From assembly GCA_922989275.2 (NCBI GenBank), contig OV277857.1, positions 78,671,321 through 78,735,320 on the forward strand: a DNA stretch of 64,000 bases, in the 5' to 3' direction. Of this stretch, positions 22,427 through 32,898 are shown piece after piece; position 1 is the stretch's first letter, and every line of letters starts with the position of its first letter. Below the pieces are notes generated by a model that worked only from the letters and a program-made list of their open reading frames with translations, was not told the DNA's origin and ran no database searches. Source of the stretch: Gari tellinella (lineage: Eukaryota > Mollusca > Bivalvia > Cardiida > Psammobiidae). The position numbers and the translations under genes are program-made.

Positions 22427-23583
22427 AGATAGATCTTTATTGCCTCCAATAATGGAGAGTTACACATTACAAACAGTGATAACATAACATAGAAACAACA
22501 GATTCAATGATGACGACAAATATAGTATATACAGTTCAAATTACGTCAGACGTATAACTATGTATAGAGAGCACATGCACAAATACATCTATACAGTAAT
22601 ACAGCTGGTATAGAGTAAGAGTGCATGGCTGTTGGAATATGTACATATTCAAGCTTTATTAGAATAAATGAGTTATTCACAGTCAGGCCTGCACTAGATG
22701 GCATTCAATAAGGAAACGAAAGAAGATAATGAGCAGTCCCAGGTGGCAGTCCCCACAATAATGAAATAAAGCGGAAAGCTCATAAATAGCATTGCGCTTT
22801 ACATCAGACCTGTGACAAGCAGCCACCCGTACTAAAGATATCCCTAACCCACCCGATCACTAAGCCACACCCCTCATACACACACAGATCCGACTGTAAA
22901 CAAAACACTTATAGTAATAAAGAAATTAATATTTTACCCCACTCCCCAACACACAAACACATACAAAACAAGTGAGAAAAGACGATACTTGTCGAAACGA
23001 AACATAAGAAACATCGTTGTCACTTGTAATGAGAAGCGTTAGTTAATGGTCAGTGAGAGTGAGCATGATGTCTTGTCGAAATAAAACACAAGACGAACCA
23101 GGTCACTAGCACACTGACCAAAGTATTCATATAATTATAGTGAATACGATTGTGACGATTGTACAGCATATACTACACAATACATGGCAACGAGTATTGT
23201 GTAATTCATGCTAGACAATCGATTAAGCTACTATGAACTTATGATAAATAAATAAGTTTAGTGAATCTACTATTAATGCATACATATATGTAACTATACA
23301 TTCAGACAGAAAACTGTCCACTCATACAAGTACAGTAAACCCTTTCTACAGTGACTCTCAATATGTTTTATGAAAACTTAAGATCTCCTTTAGAAGCTGT
23401 CTTAGTTACTTTCAGTCGGCATTAAAACTCAGTTGACTTGTAGAAATTACACATGTCTTGTACAAACAATGTAGACCCTGATCGGATGCTCAACATAAAG
23501 CCCTCCGATCAGGATACGCACCGTTTGTCATTTTGATTATCATTGTAAAATACACCCTATACAAGGCTAATCTATTTTGAGAG
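22427..23583 (-). mobile_element. 3' untranslated region of the LINE, ending in an ATCT repeat
   Basis: On the minus strand it follows the reverse-transcriptase stop and runs to GGCAATAAAGATCTATCTAT and CTG. This gives an AATAAA signal followed by a short ATCT microsatellite instead of poly(A), a tail style known for several LINE clades. It contains a diverged hairpin resembling H1 at 23468-23532. No coding frame. Confidence 0.65.
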
Positions 23584-25524
23584 TCACTGAAATAATCTAT
23601 ATAGTTCCCTCATCGTGACTGTCAGAGAATAGAATTCATTCCCTTGTGTTGAGTATAAACGCATTCCGGATAAGAGATGTGCAAACTGTTCCTTTGGTGG
23701 CAGCAACATCAGCTGAGAATAGGCCACTGGCCCAAAGTGTTGGTATATACTTTTCCAGAATTCTATTCTATGACAGAAGCGACAGGGACAGTACAGAAAT
23801 ACGTGCATCGCCATATTGGATGCTAAACTATGACAGTCTTTACAAGGTAATGTAAAGGGTCTGGAAAATAACGAACCGATTAATTTTGCGACAAACTGTG
23901 AATATCTGAGTTTGTTACGATCTTCTTTACTAAGAAGCCAAATGTCAGATGGGATAGTAAGAGACTGATACTGAATGATGTTAAACTCTTTTAGAGAGTT
24001 GTCCTCATTAATGCGCTTTGTAAGCTCAGAACTATGTAACGATTTTACATTGTTAGATACAATTCTCTTCCATGTCAATTTTGGTGGAAAGTAACCTGTT
24101 GTTACGTATTTGTTCAAAGTAGATAGGAGACTGTACTTTCTGCATATTCTAAATATATCAGGAACAAAACCAGTAGCCTTACTTGTGCAATTACCGTAGC
24201 TTGTAATTCGATGAATAAATACTTTTTTAATGATACTATCAACATCGAGATTGCATAATTGTCCGAGAAATACCAGTTTTCGTTTGTCAATTTCTGCTTC
24301 GATCGAAGGCATGCCAATTAAACTTAACGCCACATCAGTGCGTGTATGCTTAGGTAAAGTTTGAATATATTTGATGCAGAATCGATGAGAGGTCTCAAGT
24401 GTATCTAAATGCTCTTTGCTCACGCCTGACCATAGTTCACACCCGTATAGGGCCTTTGGTAGAATTATAGATCTATATAGATTCCTTGAGGATATGGGGT
24501 GTATACCATTTTCATATACACCACAGTTTATTATAGAGAAAAAAGTTTTTCTTAGTTTATGTTTGCTTTCTATAACTGACGGGGTCATATCCAAATTTTT
24601 ATTGAAAAGTATACCTAGATGAGTGTATGTGTCGGTTTCTAAAACTACGTCATTGCCTAAGTACCAATTTTTATCTGTATTGTTTACTGATGCCTTTTCG
24701 TTGGCAGTTATAACAGCAGACTTGGTGGCATTATATGTGTACCTAAACTGTGAGCCATACTCATAGCAGATATTCATTAAATTTTGCAGTCCATCACTAG
24801 AGAGTGAAAGCAGTACCATATCATCAGCTGAAGTAGGACATGTACAATTGATTGAATACACAGAGAGACCATATGGACTCTTTACTAATCTATCCATTAG
24901 ATCATTTATAAAAATTAGATACATGTATGGGCTGAGTACCCCACCTTGCTGGGTACCTTGAAGGACGGGGAACCAGTCTGATAAGAAGCCGTTACTTCTC
25001 ACGCAGCTGGACATGCCGTGGTAAAGTTTTGAGATAGCTTTAAACAGATATACATCTATGCCTGAATTATACAGCTTGACCAATAGAGCCTCATGCCAAA
25101 CAGTATCGAATGCTTTGCGCACGTCTAAGAAGCACGTGTAAAGTTTACTGTTGTTTTCACGAGCGAAGTTAACACATTCTTTAAATAGAAAAGACGTCAT
25201 AATGCAGCCTATACCTTTACGAAATCCACCTTGTAGCTGATTTATAGTACTTGGTTGGTTTTCGATACGCATTAGTAGAATCGATTCGTACAGTTTGAGC
25301 AAAACTCGGGTCAAGGTAATTGCCCTATAGTTATTCGGGTCATTTGTGGATTTGTTACCTCCCTTGTGAAGTACAGTAATTACACCCTTTTTCATATTAG
25401 ATGGACAATATGAGAGTTTAAGCATACTATTGAATAGCCTAGCGCATAACATGAGCATTTTTTTGAAGTCATTTTGATGGGTTCCCAACAGTACACAGAG
25501 CACCAGATAAGGGTAGTTTTTCAA
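23584..25524 (-). CDS. LINE (non-LTR retrotransposon) reverse transcriptase, 5'-truncated
   Basis: The open frame is 646 residues without stops. It would copy element RNA into DNA at a nicked target site. Visible landmarks: PNNYRAITL (about 64-72), FRKGIGC (101-107), the catalytic A motif CFLDVRKAFDTV (131-142), QGGVLSPYMYLIF (193-205), the C motif SADDM (232-236), a THLGILFN segment, and a C-terminal zinc-knuckle-like C-x2-C-x9-H-x4-C at 561-579. The apurinic-type endonuclease expected upstream is missing, so the element is 5'-truncated. There is no ATG at the start: the frame opens at a TTG inside a MITE-8 copy. The first ~10 residues are MITE sequence and the next ~17 look like the end of another LINE, so the true reverse-transcriptase part starts near LFNSML (30-35). 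A serine replaces the usual Tyr/Phe of the YADD/FADD box. Confidence 0.85.
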   Translation of the reverse strand: MKNYPYLVLCVLLGTHQNDFKKMLMLCARLFNSMLKLSYCPSNMKKGVITVLHKGGNKSTNDPNNYRAITLTRVLLKLYESILLMRIENQPSTINQLQGGFRKGIGCIMTSFLFKECVNFARENNSKLYTCFLDVRKAFDTVWHEALLVKLYNSGIDVYLFKAISKLYHGMSSCVRSNGFLSDWFPVLQGTQQGGVLSPYMYLIFINDLMDRLVKSPYGLSVYSINCTCPTSADDMVLLSLSSDGLQNLMNICYEYGSQFRYTYNATKSAVITANEKASVNNTDKNWYLGNDVVLETDTYTHLGILFNKNLDMTPSVIESKHKLRKTFFSIINCGVYENGIHPISSRNLYRSIILPKALYGCELWSGVSKEHLDTLETSHRFCIKYIQTLPKHTRTDVALSLIGMPSIEAEIDKRKLVFLGQLCNLDVDSIIKKVFIHRITSYGNCTSKATGFVPDIFRICRKYSLLSTLNKYVTTGYFPPKLTWKRIVSNNVKSLHSSELTKRINEDNSLKEFNIIQYQSLTIPSDIWLLSKEDRNKLRYSQFVAKLIGSLFSRPFTLPCKDCHSLASNMAMHVFLYCPCRFCHRIEFWKSIYQHFGPVAYSQLMLLPPKEQFAHLLSGMRLYSTQGNEFYSLTVTMRELYRLFQ

Positions 25525-25688
25525 AATCTAAAATCTTTATTTCTGAATTAAACCCTATGGTGTCACTACTCATTAGAATCGTCTCTTCGAGACGATTCTA
25601 ATGAGTAGTAACATCATAGGATTCGGGGCTAAAAATAGTGAGAAAATGTGGGATTTGTTGAAAAAACTACCTCTTATCTGGAGCCCTG
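25496..25688. mobile_element. MITE-8 copy 2, inserted between LINE fragments
   Basis: The ends are CAGAGCACCAGATAAG and CTTATCTGGAGCCCTG. The interior palindrome is around CATTAGAATCGTCTC, TTCGAGACGATTCTAATG. A 5 bp direct repeat (TGTAC, read on the minus strand) flanks it. Removing it joins the upstream LINE frame to the downstream one without a frame change (NGLYV then LLGTHQNDF), so it landed in the coding sequence of the older LINE fragment. Confidence 0.75.
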
Positions 25689-26083
25689 GTACATATAAAC
25701 CATTTATCTTGAGTTTTGGGTTATATCCTACCAACTTACCTAAAATGTATTTTATTTTTGGTTTCACTTTACAACATTCCCAAAACAGATGAACAATAGT
25801 TTCTTAATGATTATGACAGAACGTGCATAAAGTATCTTTGATTTTCATTATAAATAATATTGTATTCGTAGGTAATATTCTATGTAACAAGTCTTGTTTG
25901 TACCCATTGCAAATATGTATCTTTAGAACATTTGAACACATAGCTATATATATTCTTCCAATTTATAAGACTGTTTTCGTATATTGACATCCATTTTGAT
26001 TGACTAGTAGTGATATCATCGTTACTAGCAAGTACGTTTGAACACAAACTAATTATCACAACCTCTGGATAAATGGGGTACAT
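25689..26083 (-). pseudogene. Second LINE, C-terminal fragment of ORF2
   Basis: Minus-strand conceptual translation gives WKNIYSYVFKCSKDTYLQW, then after a one-base frameshift LHRILPTNTILFIMKIKD, then LCTFCHNH, a stop, and ETIVHLFWEC. This is the common C-terminal LINE motif: a C-x2-C then H-x4-C zinc knuckle preceded by a QWxQxRLLHRILPTN block. It is dead because of the frameshift near 25895 and the in-frame stop near 25812. It belongs to a different LINE from the 646-residue frame, which appears to have inserted into it in the same orientation. Confidence 0.8.
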
Positions 26084-26186
26084 ATAACACTTAATGGTTG
26101 GGTACTGAAGTTCTTAAAGTGATTTTTTTTCGGAGTAAAACATATTCTGTTTATAAAAGACTTAACTGCAATTATTAAACCATAAA

Positions 26187-26222
26187 GCAGAAAGTTGGTT
26201 AAATCCAATAAAAATATGAAAA
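26187..26222. repeat. Direct repeat partner of 22089-22125
   Basis: AGTTGGTTAAATCCAATA then AAAATATGAAAA, same orientation as the copy left of the LINE block. Similarity continues weakly for some tens of bases (CATCGACTGTTGGGTA against CATCAACTGTTTTAT). Confidence 0.6.
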
Positions 26223-26314
26223 ATGTGATCGGGTTTTTTGTCTCGGCAAAATATGCTGTTAGCATCGACTGTTGGGTAAGATGTAAATGTAATTTCTTTT
26301 TTAGAAAATATTAC

Positions 26315-26555
26315 TTAACCCTTTACCCAATAACCCGTTTATAACATCAAATGCAGGTGATCACTTAAAGCAGGTAGAAAGTAAAGCAGAATGTGCCTTA
26401 AGGCACATTCTGCTTTACTTTCAACCTGCTTTAAGCTACCATCTACTAGGCTATATAAAAATATTTGGTATAGTAATTGTTCATGAGTGTATAAACTGGA
26501 ACTATTTTCTTCAGCGGAGGAATAGATTAAATACGCTAAAAGTCGCTTCCAGTGA
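26315..26555. mobile_element. MITE-4 with H2 hairpin, right end lost
   Basis: It starts with TTAA then CCCTTTACCCAATAACCC. A near-perfect H2 hairpin at 26364-26444 has apex GTGCCTTAAGGCAC. It ends in GGAACTATTTTC, AGCGGAGGAATA, CGCTAAAAGTCGCTTCC and then runs into a MITE-2 copy. Confidence 0.75.
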
Positions 26556-26920
26556 TCTCCTCTCTACATTAACACCCAAAGAGAGACAAAGATTGCGTGT
26601 GTTGTTCGGAGGCATTTGTTATAGAGAGGGACACTTAAGAATTGTCTTACACTTGCAAACAGCTTGAATCCAGATCAGACGCCGCGTCACGCGACGTCTG
26701 ATCTGGATTCAAGCTGTTTGTCACTCGTCATTATATTCCTTCTGTCAAAATGTCCAATAATATTTAACCTTGAGAAAACCTAGCAGATAACAGTTTTAAG
26801 CAGGCGATATTGCAGCAGTGAAAATGTTATATAAACGTGTATTGTTTGTGAAACAGCGGTAACATTATTCTAAGGAGGGAATCTTTGATTGGAGGGCCGT
26901 TGTAGGGAGGGAGCACTGTA
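26556..26920. mobile_element. MITE-2 with H1 hairpin (reverse orientation)
   Basis: The left end is decayed (CTCCTCTCTAC) and the right end is GGGCCGTTGTAGGGAGG, GAGCACTGTA. The H1 hairpin lies at 26651-26720 with apex CCGCGTCACGCGA. The sub-terminal GTTGTTCGGAGGC and TTATAGAGAGGGA match the family in inverted order. Confidence 0.75.
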
Positions 26921-27449
26921 TCCAACAATTTAGATCCAGGTGATACACTTACCTACTCGAAAATTCATAAACTGTTAATGGACAATGTGTCCAATTAAGT
27001 CTAGTCCATATTTTACTTATTATGGTTGTTTTGTTATACATGTCAACCGCAGAACGACAAACAGTGACGTCCCTGATCAGAGGCCTCCTTAAGCAGCCCT
27101 CTGGTCCAGGTCTATGCTGTTTGCATAGGATAAGTGTAATCTTCATTGGTACCCTGCTTATACACGAAGACTATACGTGCTGCTTGTAAATCGTTAACAG
27201 TGTACATTGGGAAAGGTTATATTTTGCTAACAGCAAACGACGTGTGTTGCATTTATGGTGAAGCACACGTAACACGACTGCTAAATAAGTGTCGCCTGCG
27301 TGGTTGTATTTCTGAAAAAAATAGACGTTAGATAGTTTGACTTAATAATCAACCACATGAGTGTCAACAGTTTCGACCAGTGTTGCTTGACGTCTGATCT
27401 CGACCCCAGCAGTTCGCAAATCTCGACGAACTATGGGTAAGACAGTGTA
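26921..27449. other. Unassigned; a diverged hairpin at 27058-27124
   Basis: 27058-27124 has H1-like outer arms (AAACAGTGACGTCCCTGATC and GGTCTATGCTGTTTGC) and an apex CCTCCTTAAGCAGCC. Similar divergent forms occur at 23468-23532 and 42228-42297. No gene seen. Confidence 0.45.
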
Positions 27450-27628
27450 TTAACCCTTTCATGATCAAATTATTCGGGACATTTTTACCCTCTCGCCGCT
27501 TTAGTATTGTTGCCTGCAAGAGACCTTTAAAAGTTAAATTTATGGTCATATGACTACGCGGCGTCTGATCAGGGTCAAAACTTTTTGCAAACGCGCTTTA
27601 AAGCGTCATTGAGAGTGAAAGGGTTTAA
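27450..27628. mobile_element. MITE-6 copy 1
   Basis: It is flanked by TTAA at 27450-27453 and 27625-27628. The ends are CCCTTTCATGATCAAATTA and CATTGAGAGTGAAAGGG. A half H1 hairpin (GCGGCGTCTGATCAGGG) lies at 27556-27592. The second copy is at 31771-31888. Confidence 0.7.
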
Positions 27629-27742
27629 CACCTAGCGTATTTACCAACAGTATTCATGCGATGAGTATTGTTGTCCTATAATGTAGACCCTGGAAAGGTC
27701 TGCACTATTTGCCATTTTGCACTGGATTGTTGAAATCAGTCC

Positions 27743-27956
27743 TTAACCCTTAGCCCGCCAAATAAATTGTCGTCTGCTATATTTCTCGTCTGCTTCAAGT
27801 TTCAAAGTGCTCCAAAGTTGCTCAAAATTGCTGAAAATGTTGTCCGAGTGTCAAACAGCTTGGATCCGGATGAGACGCCGAGTTACTCGGCGTCTCATCC
27901 GGATCCAAGCTGTTTGCATATGGAGCTATAGTTGTGAGTGGCAGGCTAAGGGTTAA
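27743..27956. mobile_element. MITE-3 copy 1, with perfect H1 hairpin
   Basis: TTAA flanks at 27743-27746 and 27953-27956. The ends are CCCTTAGCCCGCCAAATAA and GAGTGGCAGGCTAAGGG. The H1 hairpin at 27853-27918 is a perfect palindrome except for the apex CCGAGTTACTCGG, with GATGAGACG/CGTCTCATC in the stem. The interior contains TTGTCGTCTGCTATATTTC. Confidence 0.88.
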
Positions 27957-29166
27957 TAGATGTATTCAAAATTAGACTAGACTTATTGCAAAACGGATTT
28001 TCATTTTTAAAGTTTCAGGACGAGGTGTGAATGATTTACCCCAAACAGTGCACCTAGCCATGGCATTGTTGTTCTTGCAGAGCATTCTCGCACTAAAGAC
28101 GAGTTTGTAAACACTACGAATCTAACCAAACGCAAAGTAGCTCCGCTAAGAAACTGTTTGTCGGATTGTATTTTTGTGCCAAGTTTATATGCAGCGCTTC
28201 AGCAATTTAATGACTCATACATGTAATGGCCATCTTTTATAGCCCTTAAACGTATATGTAAATAGATATCCGATACCAAGAGACGCTGTACAGGGTGAAA
28301 TATATTTTCAATATAAACTTTATTATCACCATAAAGATGTTACGTCTTTTTACAGACGAAACTTTCGCATGCGCGGATCCAGTTACATTTCTACGTGACA
28401 GGGGTAGAACTGAACCCTTATTTCCTTCTACAGCAATGGCACATAATGCTGCAACATTATCCATTGGTCATTATGTCATTGTCACAGGATATAATCAGTC
28501 TTGACGATGTGTCGCGTTTAACTCCCATGTGCCTGAGCCAGAGTTCATGGTCACATGTTACGATTCCGTTATCATGAATTCTGTGTCCAATAGGTCATTT
28601 CTTTATCTATGATTGGATTTCATAATAACTTTGCTCAATGTTTTACCAGATGAAGACAATGTGCACCGCGCAAACTTCATGGCCATGGATCAAAGGTCAA
28701 TGTCACAGGGCATGAATATCATGTCCGGCAACGTAGAAAACTTCTCCTTATAATTCAAAATGTGTTGGTGTCATGTTCAACTTCCTTATCAATGTGTTAA
28801 AGGTCAAGGACATGGATATAATTTGTAAGACTTGAAGGCAGTTCGGGGACATTTGTCACACAATATGACATTTGTTGTTTTTATCTTGTTTTAAGTTTCA
28901 ACCTTTCTTAAAACAAATGAATATAGGTGGATAACAAATCGGCTATATATCGAGGAAATGGATAGCCCTAACGGTCAAAACGCAGGCTTTGGAACAAATC
29001 AGATTTTAGTGGGGTTGTGACTTACAGTTTCTCACGGTCTTGATCCGCGTATGCTAGACGATTCTACCCGCTGTCGAGTATGTTTACACGATACTTCATG
29101 TGACATGGTTTATTGCAGGCTACATCCGTCTCCACGTTATCTTCAAGTCCTTCATATCCATATCTT
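27957..29166. other. Unassigned stretch
   Basis: No gene recognised. Segments such as GGATCAAAGGTCAATGTCAC (near 28688) resemble degenerate dispersed repeats. Overlapping short open frames on both strands near 28246-28577 carry no family signature. Confidence 0.35.
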
Positions 29167-29396
29167 TCTAACCCTTTACTCAATAGATACGCATTTTACC
29201 GCATTTGTTTTATTTCTCCACTAAATAAAACAGTTCCAATTCATACAGCAATGTATATATTCCATGATAAAATGTTTCTATATATCCTAGCATAATTATA
29301 GCCTTAAGCAGGATGAAAGTAATGCAGAATGCGCCTTCAGGCGCATTCTGCTTTACTTTCAACCTGCTTTACGTGGTATATGAAATAAAGGGTTAA
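29167..29396. mobile_element. MITE-4 copy with H2 hairpin
   Basis: The left end is TAACCCTTTACTCAATAG and the right end AAATAAAGGGTTAA. The H2 hairpin at 29302-29370 has apex GCGCCTTCAGGCGC. Compare the clean copy at 53111-53361. Confidence 0.75.
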
Positions 29397-30033
29397 AATT
29401 ACCGTCCGATATCTTTATATGATATATAAAACATAAATTTAAAAGAATCAATACTTAGTGATAGAGTGATGCCCTGTGTATCGAAGAGCGAGGGGCCCCA
29501 TTGGGATGTGGGATAGCATTCTACCACTGTCACCAGTATAAACTGGCGAGACTCCACCAAACTGCATTACCTTCACACTCATGCATTTGCAACATACATA
29601 TTGTGTAGACATCGGCGCTGTATGACCAATGTTGTGTCGCAGTGTCGTCAAACCAGTAAGGGGAATAAAATATAATGGAAACACCAACATCTATGAGTGT
29701 TCCTATATATGTACATAAAGTACGGTCGAATCGCGGTAGTTCGAACTCCTGAGAAACCAGCAGAATATGGGCTTGAAAAATAGAAAAACACACACATTTT
29801 ATTGAAGTCTGACATTTTTCTGTGGTCATTAATTACACCTACATATCGGCGATAATTCGACCTCGTTTTTATATTCCTATATAAATGTATCTCACGCGTG
29901 TGTACACGTTCAGTGTTATTTTTTGTAACGTTAAAGTGTTCTTTAAATGTTTCTGGTTCGAATATCAAACGCCACTTGATATCAAGCGATTGAATGATTT
30001 TATTTAGTTGTTGGTAGTGTAATGTATAATATT
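29397..30033. other. Unassigned stretch
   Basis: Three overlapping minus-strand frames of 80-106 residues lie at 29448-29968. None shows a recognisable domain or codon bias that I can judge, so no gene is called. Confidence 0.35.
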
Positions 30034-30471
30034 AACATTCGCCCCACTCGATTCCATTGAAAAAAAATGATGTTTGATTCGTATAGACGCAAATTATCTA
30101 GGACGAAACTTGTGGATATGTTGCGCAGAGGAGGCGGGGTTTATGGATCTGCTCTCCGCGAATCATTTTGTGGGGTTGCTTCAGTAATGCGGTGATGGCT
30201 GTTCCTTTCAGGGCACACATTATTCGTGTTAACAACCTCTAGTGTTAAACATAAATGCATACTAATAAAATGTTCATCTATTACTGGAAATTACAGCAAA
30301 TATAATGTAAATATAAGAAATTAACTGAATTCTGTCGGCGTTTTAGCGAAATAAACGACAGAAAATGATCGGCAAATTTACCATGAATCGATTGCGCGAT
30401 TCATTGAATTTGCCAATCACTATCTGTCATTAATTTCGCTAGTTCGCCGAAACAATTCAGTTCATTTCTTA
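30034..30471 (+). mobile_element. FB-1 foldback-type element, copy 3
   Basis: It starts ACATTCGCCCCACTCGATTC, passes GAGGAGGCGGGGTTTATGG and TCAGTAATGCGGTGATGG, and ends in the FB-1 palindrome whose arms meet at CGATTGCGCG. Confidence 0.75.
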
Positions 30472-31101
30472 ATTGAAGGCATATAATAAACACACCATTT
30501 GTGTGCCAAAGACGCTCAACAGATCGACTGTTTCCGTCAGACACGCCAAGTGCGTCCTAAAACTGTTACAAGGCGCGTACATGTAGCTACCTAAACGCCG
30601 ATACGCTGGGGAATCCACATTGTTTGGCTAACATTTGCAAACAGTTTGGATCCAGATCGTTACGCGGCGTCTGACCTGGATCGAAACTGTTTGTCACTAA
30701 TATTCAACTTCTCTTCAATTTACAAATAAATCAATAAATAAATATATATTAACTTTTTACGCAGATTAGGTATGATAAGTATTAAGGTGCCTTCAATAAC
30801 CAAAAATCCTGAAAATTTTAATAAATTTATATGGCTTATAACAGCCTGAAATTTTATATTGTTTTCTGTATGGTGCTTAGCCCTCCCCATCTCCATTAGG
30901 CCCTGGACAGCTGGGAACCTAGTCAGTTTCCAGACCCTCGCTGGTAATCCACTTTAGTTATGCCTTTATATGCGCCTATACATGTAGTTACATGTACGTA
31001 ACAATATATCGATTTACTCACTCACCAAAGTTGACATCCCGGACAGACGAGCGCGCAGTGATCACTCACTGTTATGTCCCCGAAGCTAAGAATTCGGGGC
31101 A
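30472..31101. other. Unassigned; isolated H1 hairpin at 30637-30694
   Basis: The H1 hairpin has lost part of its left arm and its apex (TCCAGATCGTTACGCGGCG). No flanking element ends are recognised. No gene seen. Confidence 0.45.
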
Positions 31102-31348
31102 TATAGTGGAGAAAACGTTATTCTTTACCGTTTAAACGCAAGCGAAACGCAAACGCATTGCATTAATAACGTAGAAAATGACAAATTGTTGACAAGTCTA
31201 AACATTTAGTTTAGTGTGAGTGGCAAACAGTTTGGAGCCTGATCAGACACCGGGTCACCCGGCATCTGATCTTGCCCTAAACTGTGTGCAATGAAAGTAA
31301 TAGTTATAGCGTAATCGCGTTTATTGGGAAAGAATTTTCTCCACTGTA
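31102..31348. mobile_element. MITE-1 with H1 hairpin
   Basis: The left end TATAGTGGAGAAAACGTTAT is the AACG sub-type. A small deletion affects the right end (GAATTTTCTCCACTGTA). The H1 hairpin lies at 31224-31289 with apex CCGGGTCACCCGG. The next MITE-1 copy starts only 13 bp downstream. Confidence 0.8.
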
Positions 31349-31361
31349 TAATTGTACAATA

Positions 31362-31611
31362 TACAGTGGAGAATCTGTTATTCTTTCCCGTTTAAACGCA
31401 AACGTACGCAAACGCAAAGCACTAAAACGTAGAAAAGAACAACTTTTGGACAATTCTGATAATTCTTGTTTATCTTGGTGGCAAACAGTTTGGAGCCTGA
31501 TCAGACGCCGGGTTACCCGGCGTCTGATCTGGCTCCAAACTGTTTGTAATGGAAAACATAGTTTTAGCGTAAACGCGTTTATTGGGAAAGAATAACAGAT
31601 TCTCCACTGTA
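31362..31611. mobile_element. MITE-1 with H1 hairpin, near-identical to 45002-45251
   Basis: The ends are TACAGTGGAGAATCTGTTAT and its exact complement, 250 bp in all. The H1 hairpin lies at 31484-31549 with apex CCGGGTTACCCGG. Compared by eye with the reverse complement of 45002-45251 I find a single base difference. This implies recent mobility or gene conversion. Confidence 0.9.
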
Positions 31612-31770
31612 CCAGTAAAAGCACAGTATAGGCCAACATGAAAGGTTTTGAATAGCTAAACCGTGGGTAACGTCGTATAACGATTGCAGAGGTACTTTTA
31701 CTTAACCAGCTGTTCTGTCTGAATCAATCATGTTCTTAGATGATTGAAGTCATATGTTACCAGCAACTAA

Positions 31771-31888
31771 TTAACCCTTTCATGATCAAATTAACAGCGA
31801 CGAAATGTCATTACAATTGGCAAACAATTTTGATCCTCAAACTGTATAATAATGCGTTTTATGACGTCCTTGAGAGTGAAAGGGTTAA
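31771..31888. mobile_element. MITE-6 copy 2 (short)
   Basis: TTAA flanks at 31771-31774 and 31885-31888. The ends are CCCTTTCATGATCAAATTA and CTTGAGAGTGAAAGGG, as in 27450-27628, with a reduced interior. Confidence 0.7.
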
Positions 31889-32467
31889 AGCTTTTGTATA
31901 GTCGTCCGTAACTAATCGTACTTTTGCTCATGTTAACCCTTATCTTGATAAACACGACTGCGTTAATATTTGCAAACAGTTTGCATCCAGATCAGACTCC
32001 TTGTAGTGTAAAACGGCGTCTAATATTTTATCTAAACTGCTTGAAAATCGTATTCATGTTTCTTCATCTTAAAGAGCATAGAAACATATTTTCGGTGTTT
32101 TTTCAGACGATATATTTGAAGCAGATAACAAGTCAGTAGGCACGATATGGTTAAACCCTTTCGTCGCCGACATTGCATAAAATTGACTTTCCAAACAGTT
32201 TGAAACGCGGCGTCTGACCAGGATCCGAACTGTTTGACACTCGTAATGACATTTCTTAAATCATCCTGCATTGTTTGAACAATACTTCAGCAATACCATT
32301 GTCCCAATACAAAAAGTTTAGTTAAAATATAACGTAAAAACCGTCATAAAACAAGATTTTAGCGGTTTAGATCCATGTAAGACGCCGAGTTACTCTGTGT
32401 CCGATCTGGAGTCAAACTGTTTTAAAGCTGTCAAACCGCTATAAATCCACTATACGAGATATTTAGA
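31889..32467. other. Three decayed H1 hairpins, otherwise unassigned
   Basis: H1-type remnants lie at about 31974-32044, 32185-32241 and 32363-32423. All have damaged stems and no clear element ends. No gene seen. Confidence 0.5.
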
Positions 32468-32612
32468 GGATATTAAATTCGTGTGTTTTCAGTAGTGAAT
32501 TTATTGAACGAGTTGGAAAAAATAATATGTTGCGAGCCTTGGCGGGCAAAATATCATTTTATTGAACGAGTTCAATAAATTCACTACTGAAAAATACAAG
32601 AATTTAGTATCC
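32468..32612. repeat. Inverted repeat
   Basis: The arms contain TTCAGTAGTGAATTTATTGA, ACGAGTT and their complement, with a loop TGCGAGCCTTGGCGGGC. The outer flanks (GGATATTAAATTCGTGT against AAGAATTTAGTATCC) also pair. MITE-like. Confidence 0.7.
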
Positions 32613-32898
32613 TATTTATTACATGAACAACAAATGACACGGAAGTCCGGACGGTCTTACTTTCGTTTTTGCCCTCAGCTGTTAGGTAAACGATTCATCA
32701 TAGGTGTTTTTCAGTTTTATTCATCCGTAGATAAAACACCTATCAAACTAAAAAACCAACATCAATGTGTTGTGAAAAGACTTCTCTGGTGCCATATTCG
32801 AATTTTGAATTCATATCTAATCTAAAATTGTTCTAATTGACTAAAATGATCATTTGACATTTAGAATCTAGTTTCCTTTTTTAAAATTGTGTCATTAC

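Noticed and set aside
29448..29968. Three overlapping minus-strand frames of 80-106 residues
   Set aside because: Different frames over the same DNA, no recognisable domain, no splice or start evidence.
31304..31639. 111-residue minus-strand frame, with near-identical protein at 44986-45348
   Set aside because: The frames coincide with MITE-1 copies; shared protein only reflects the near-identical DNA, and the Arg-rich part is the H1 hairpin.
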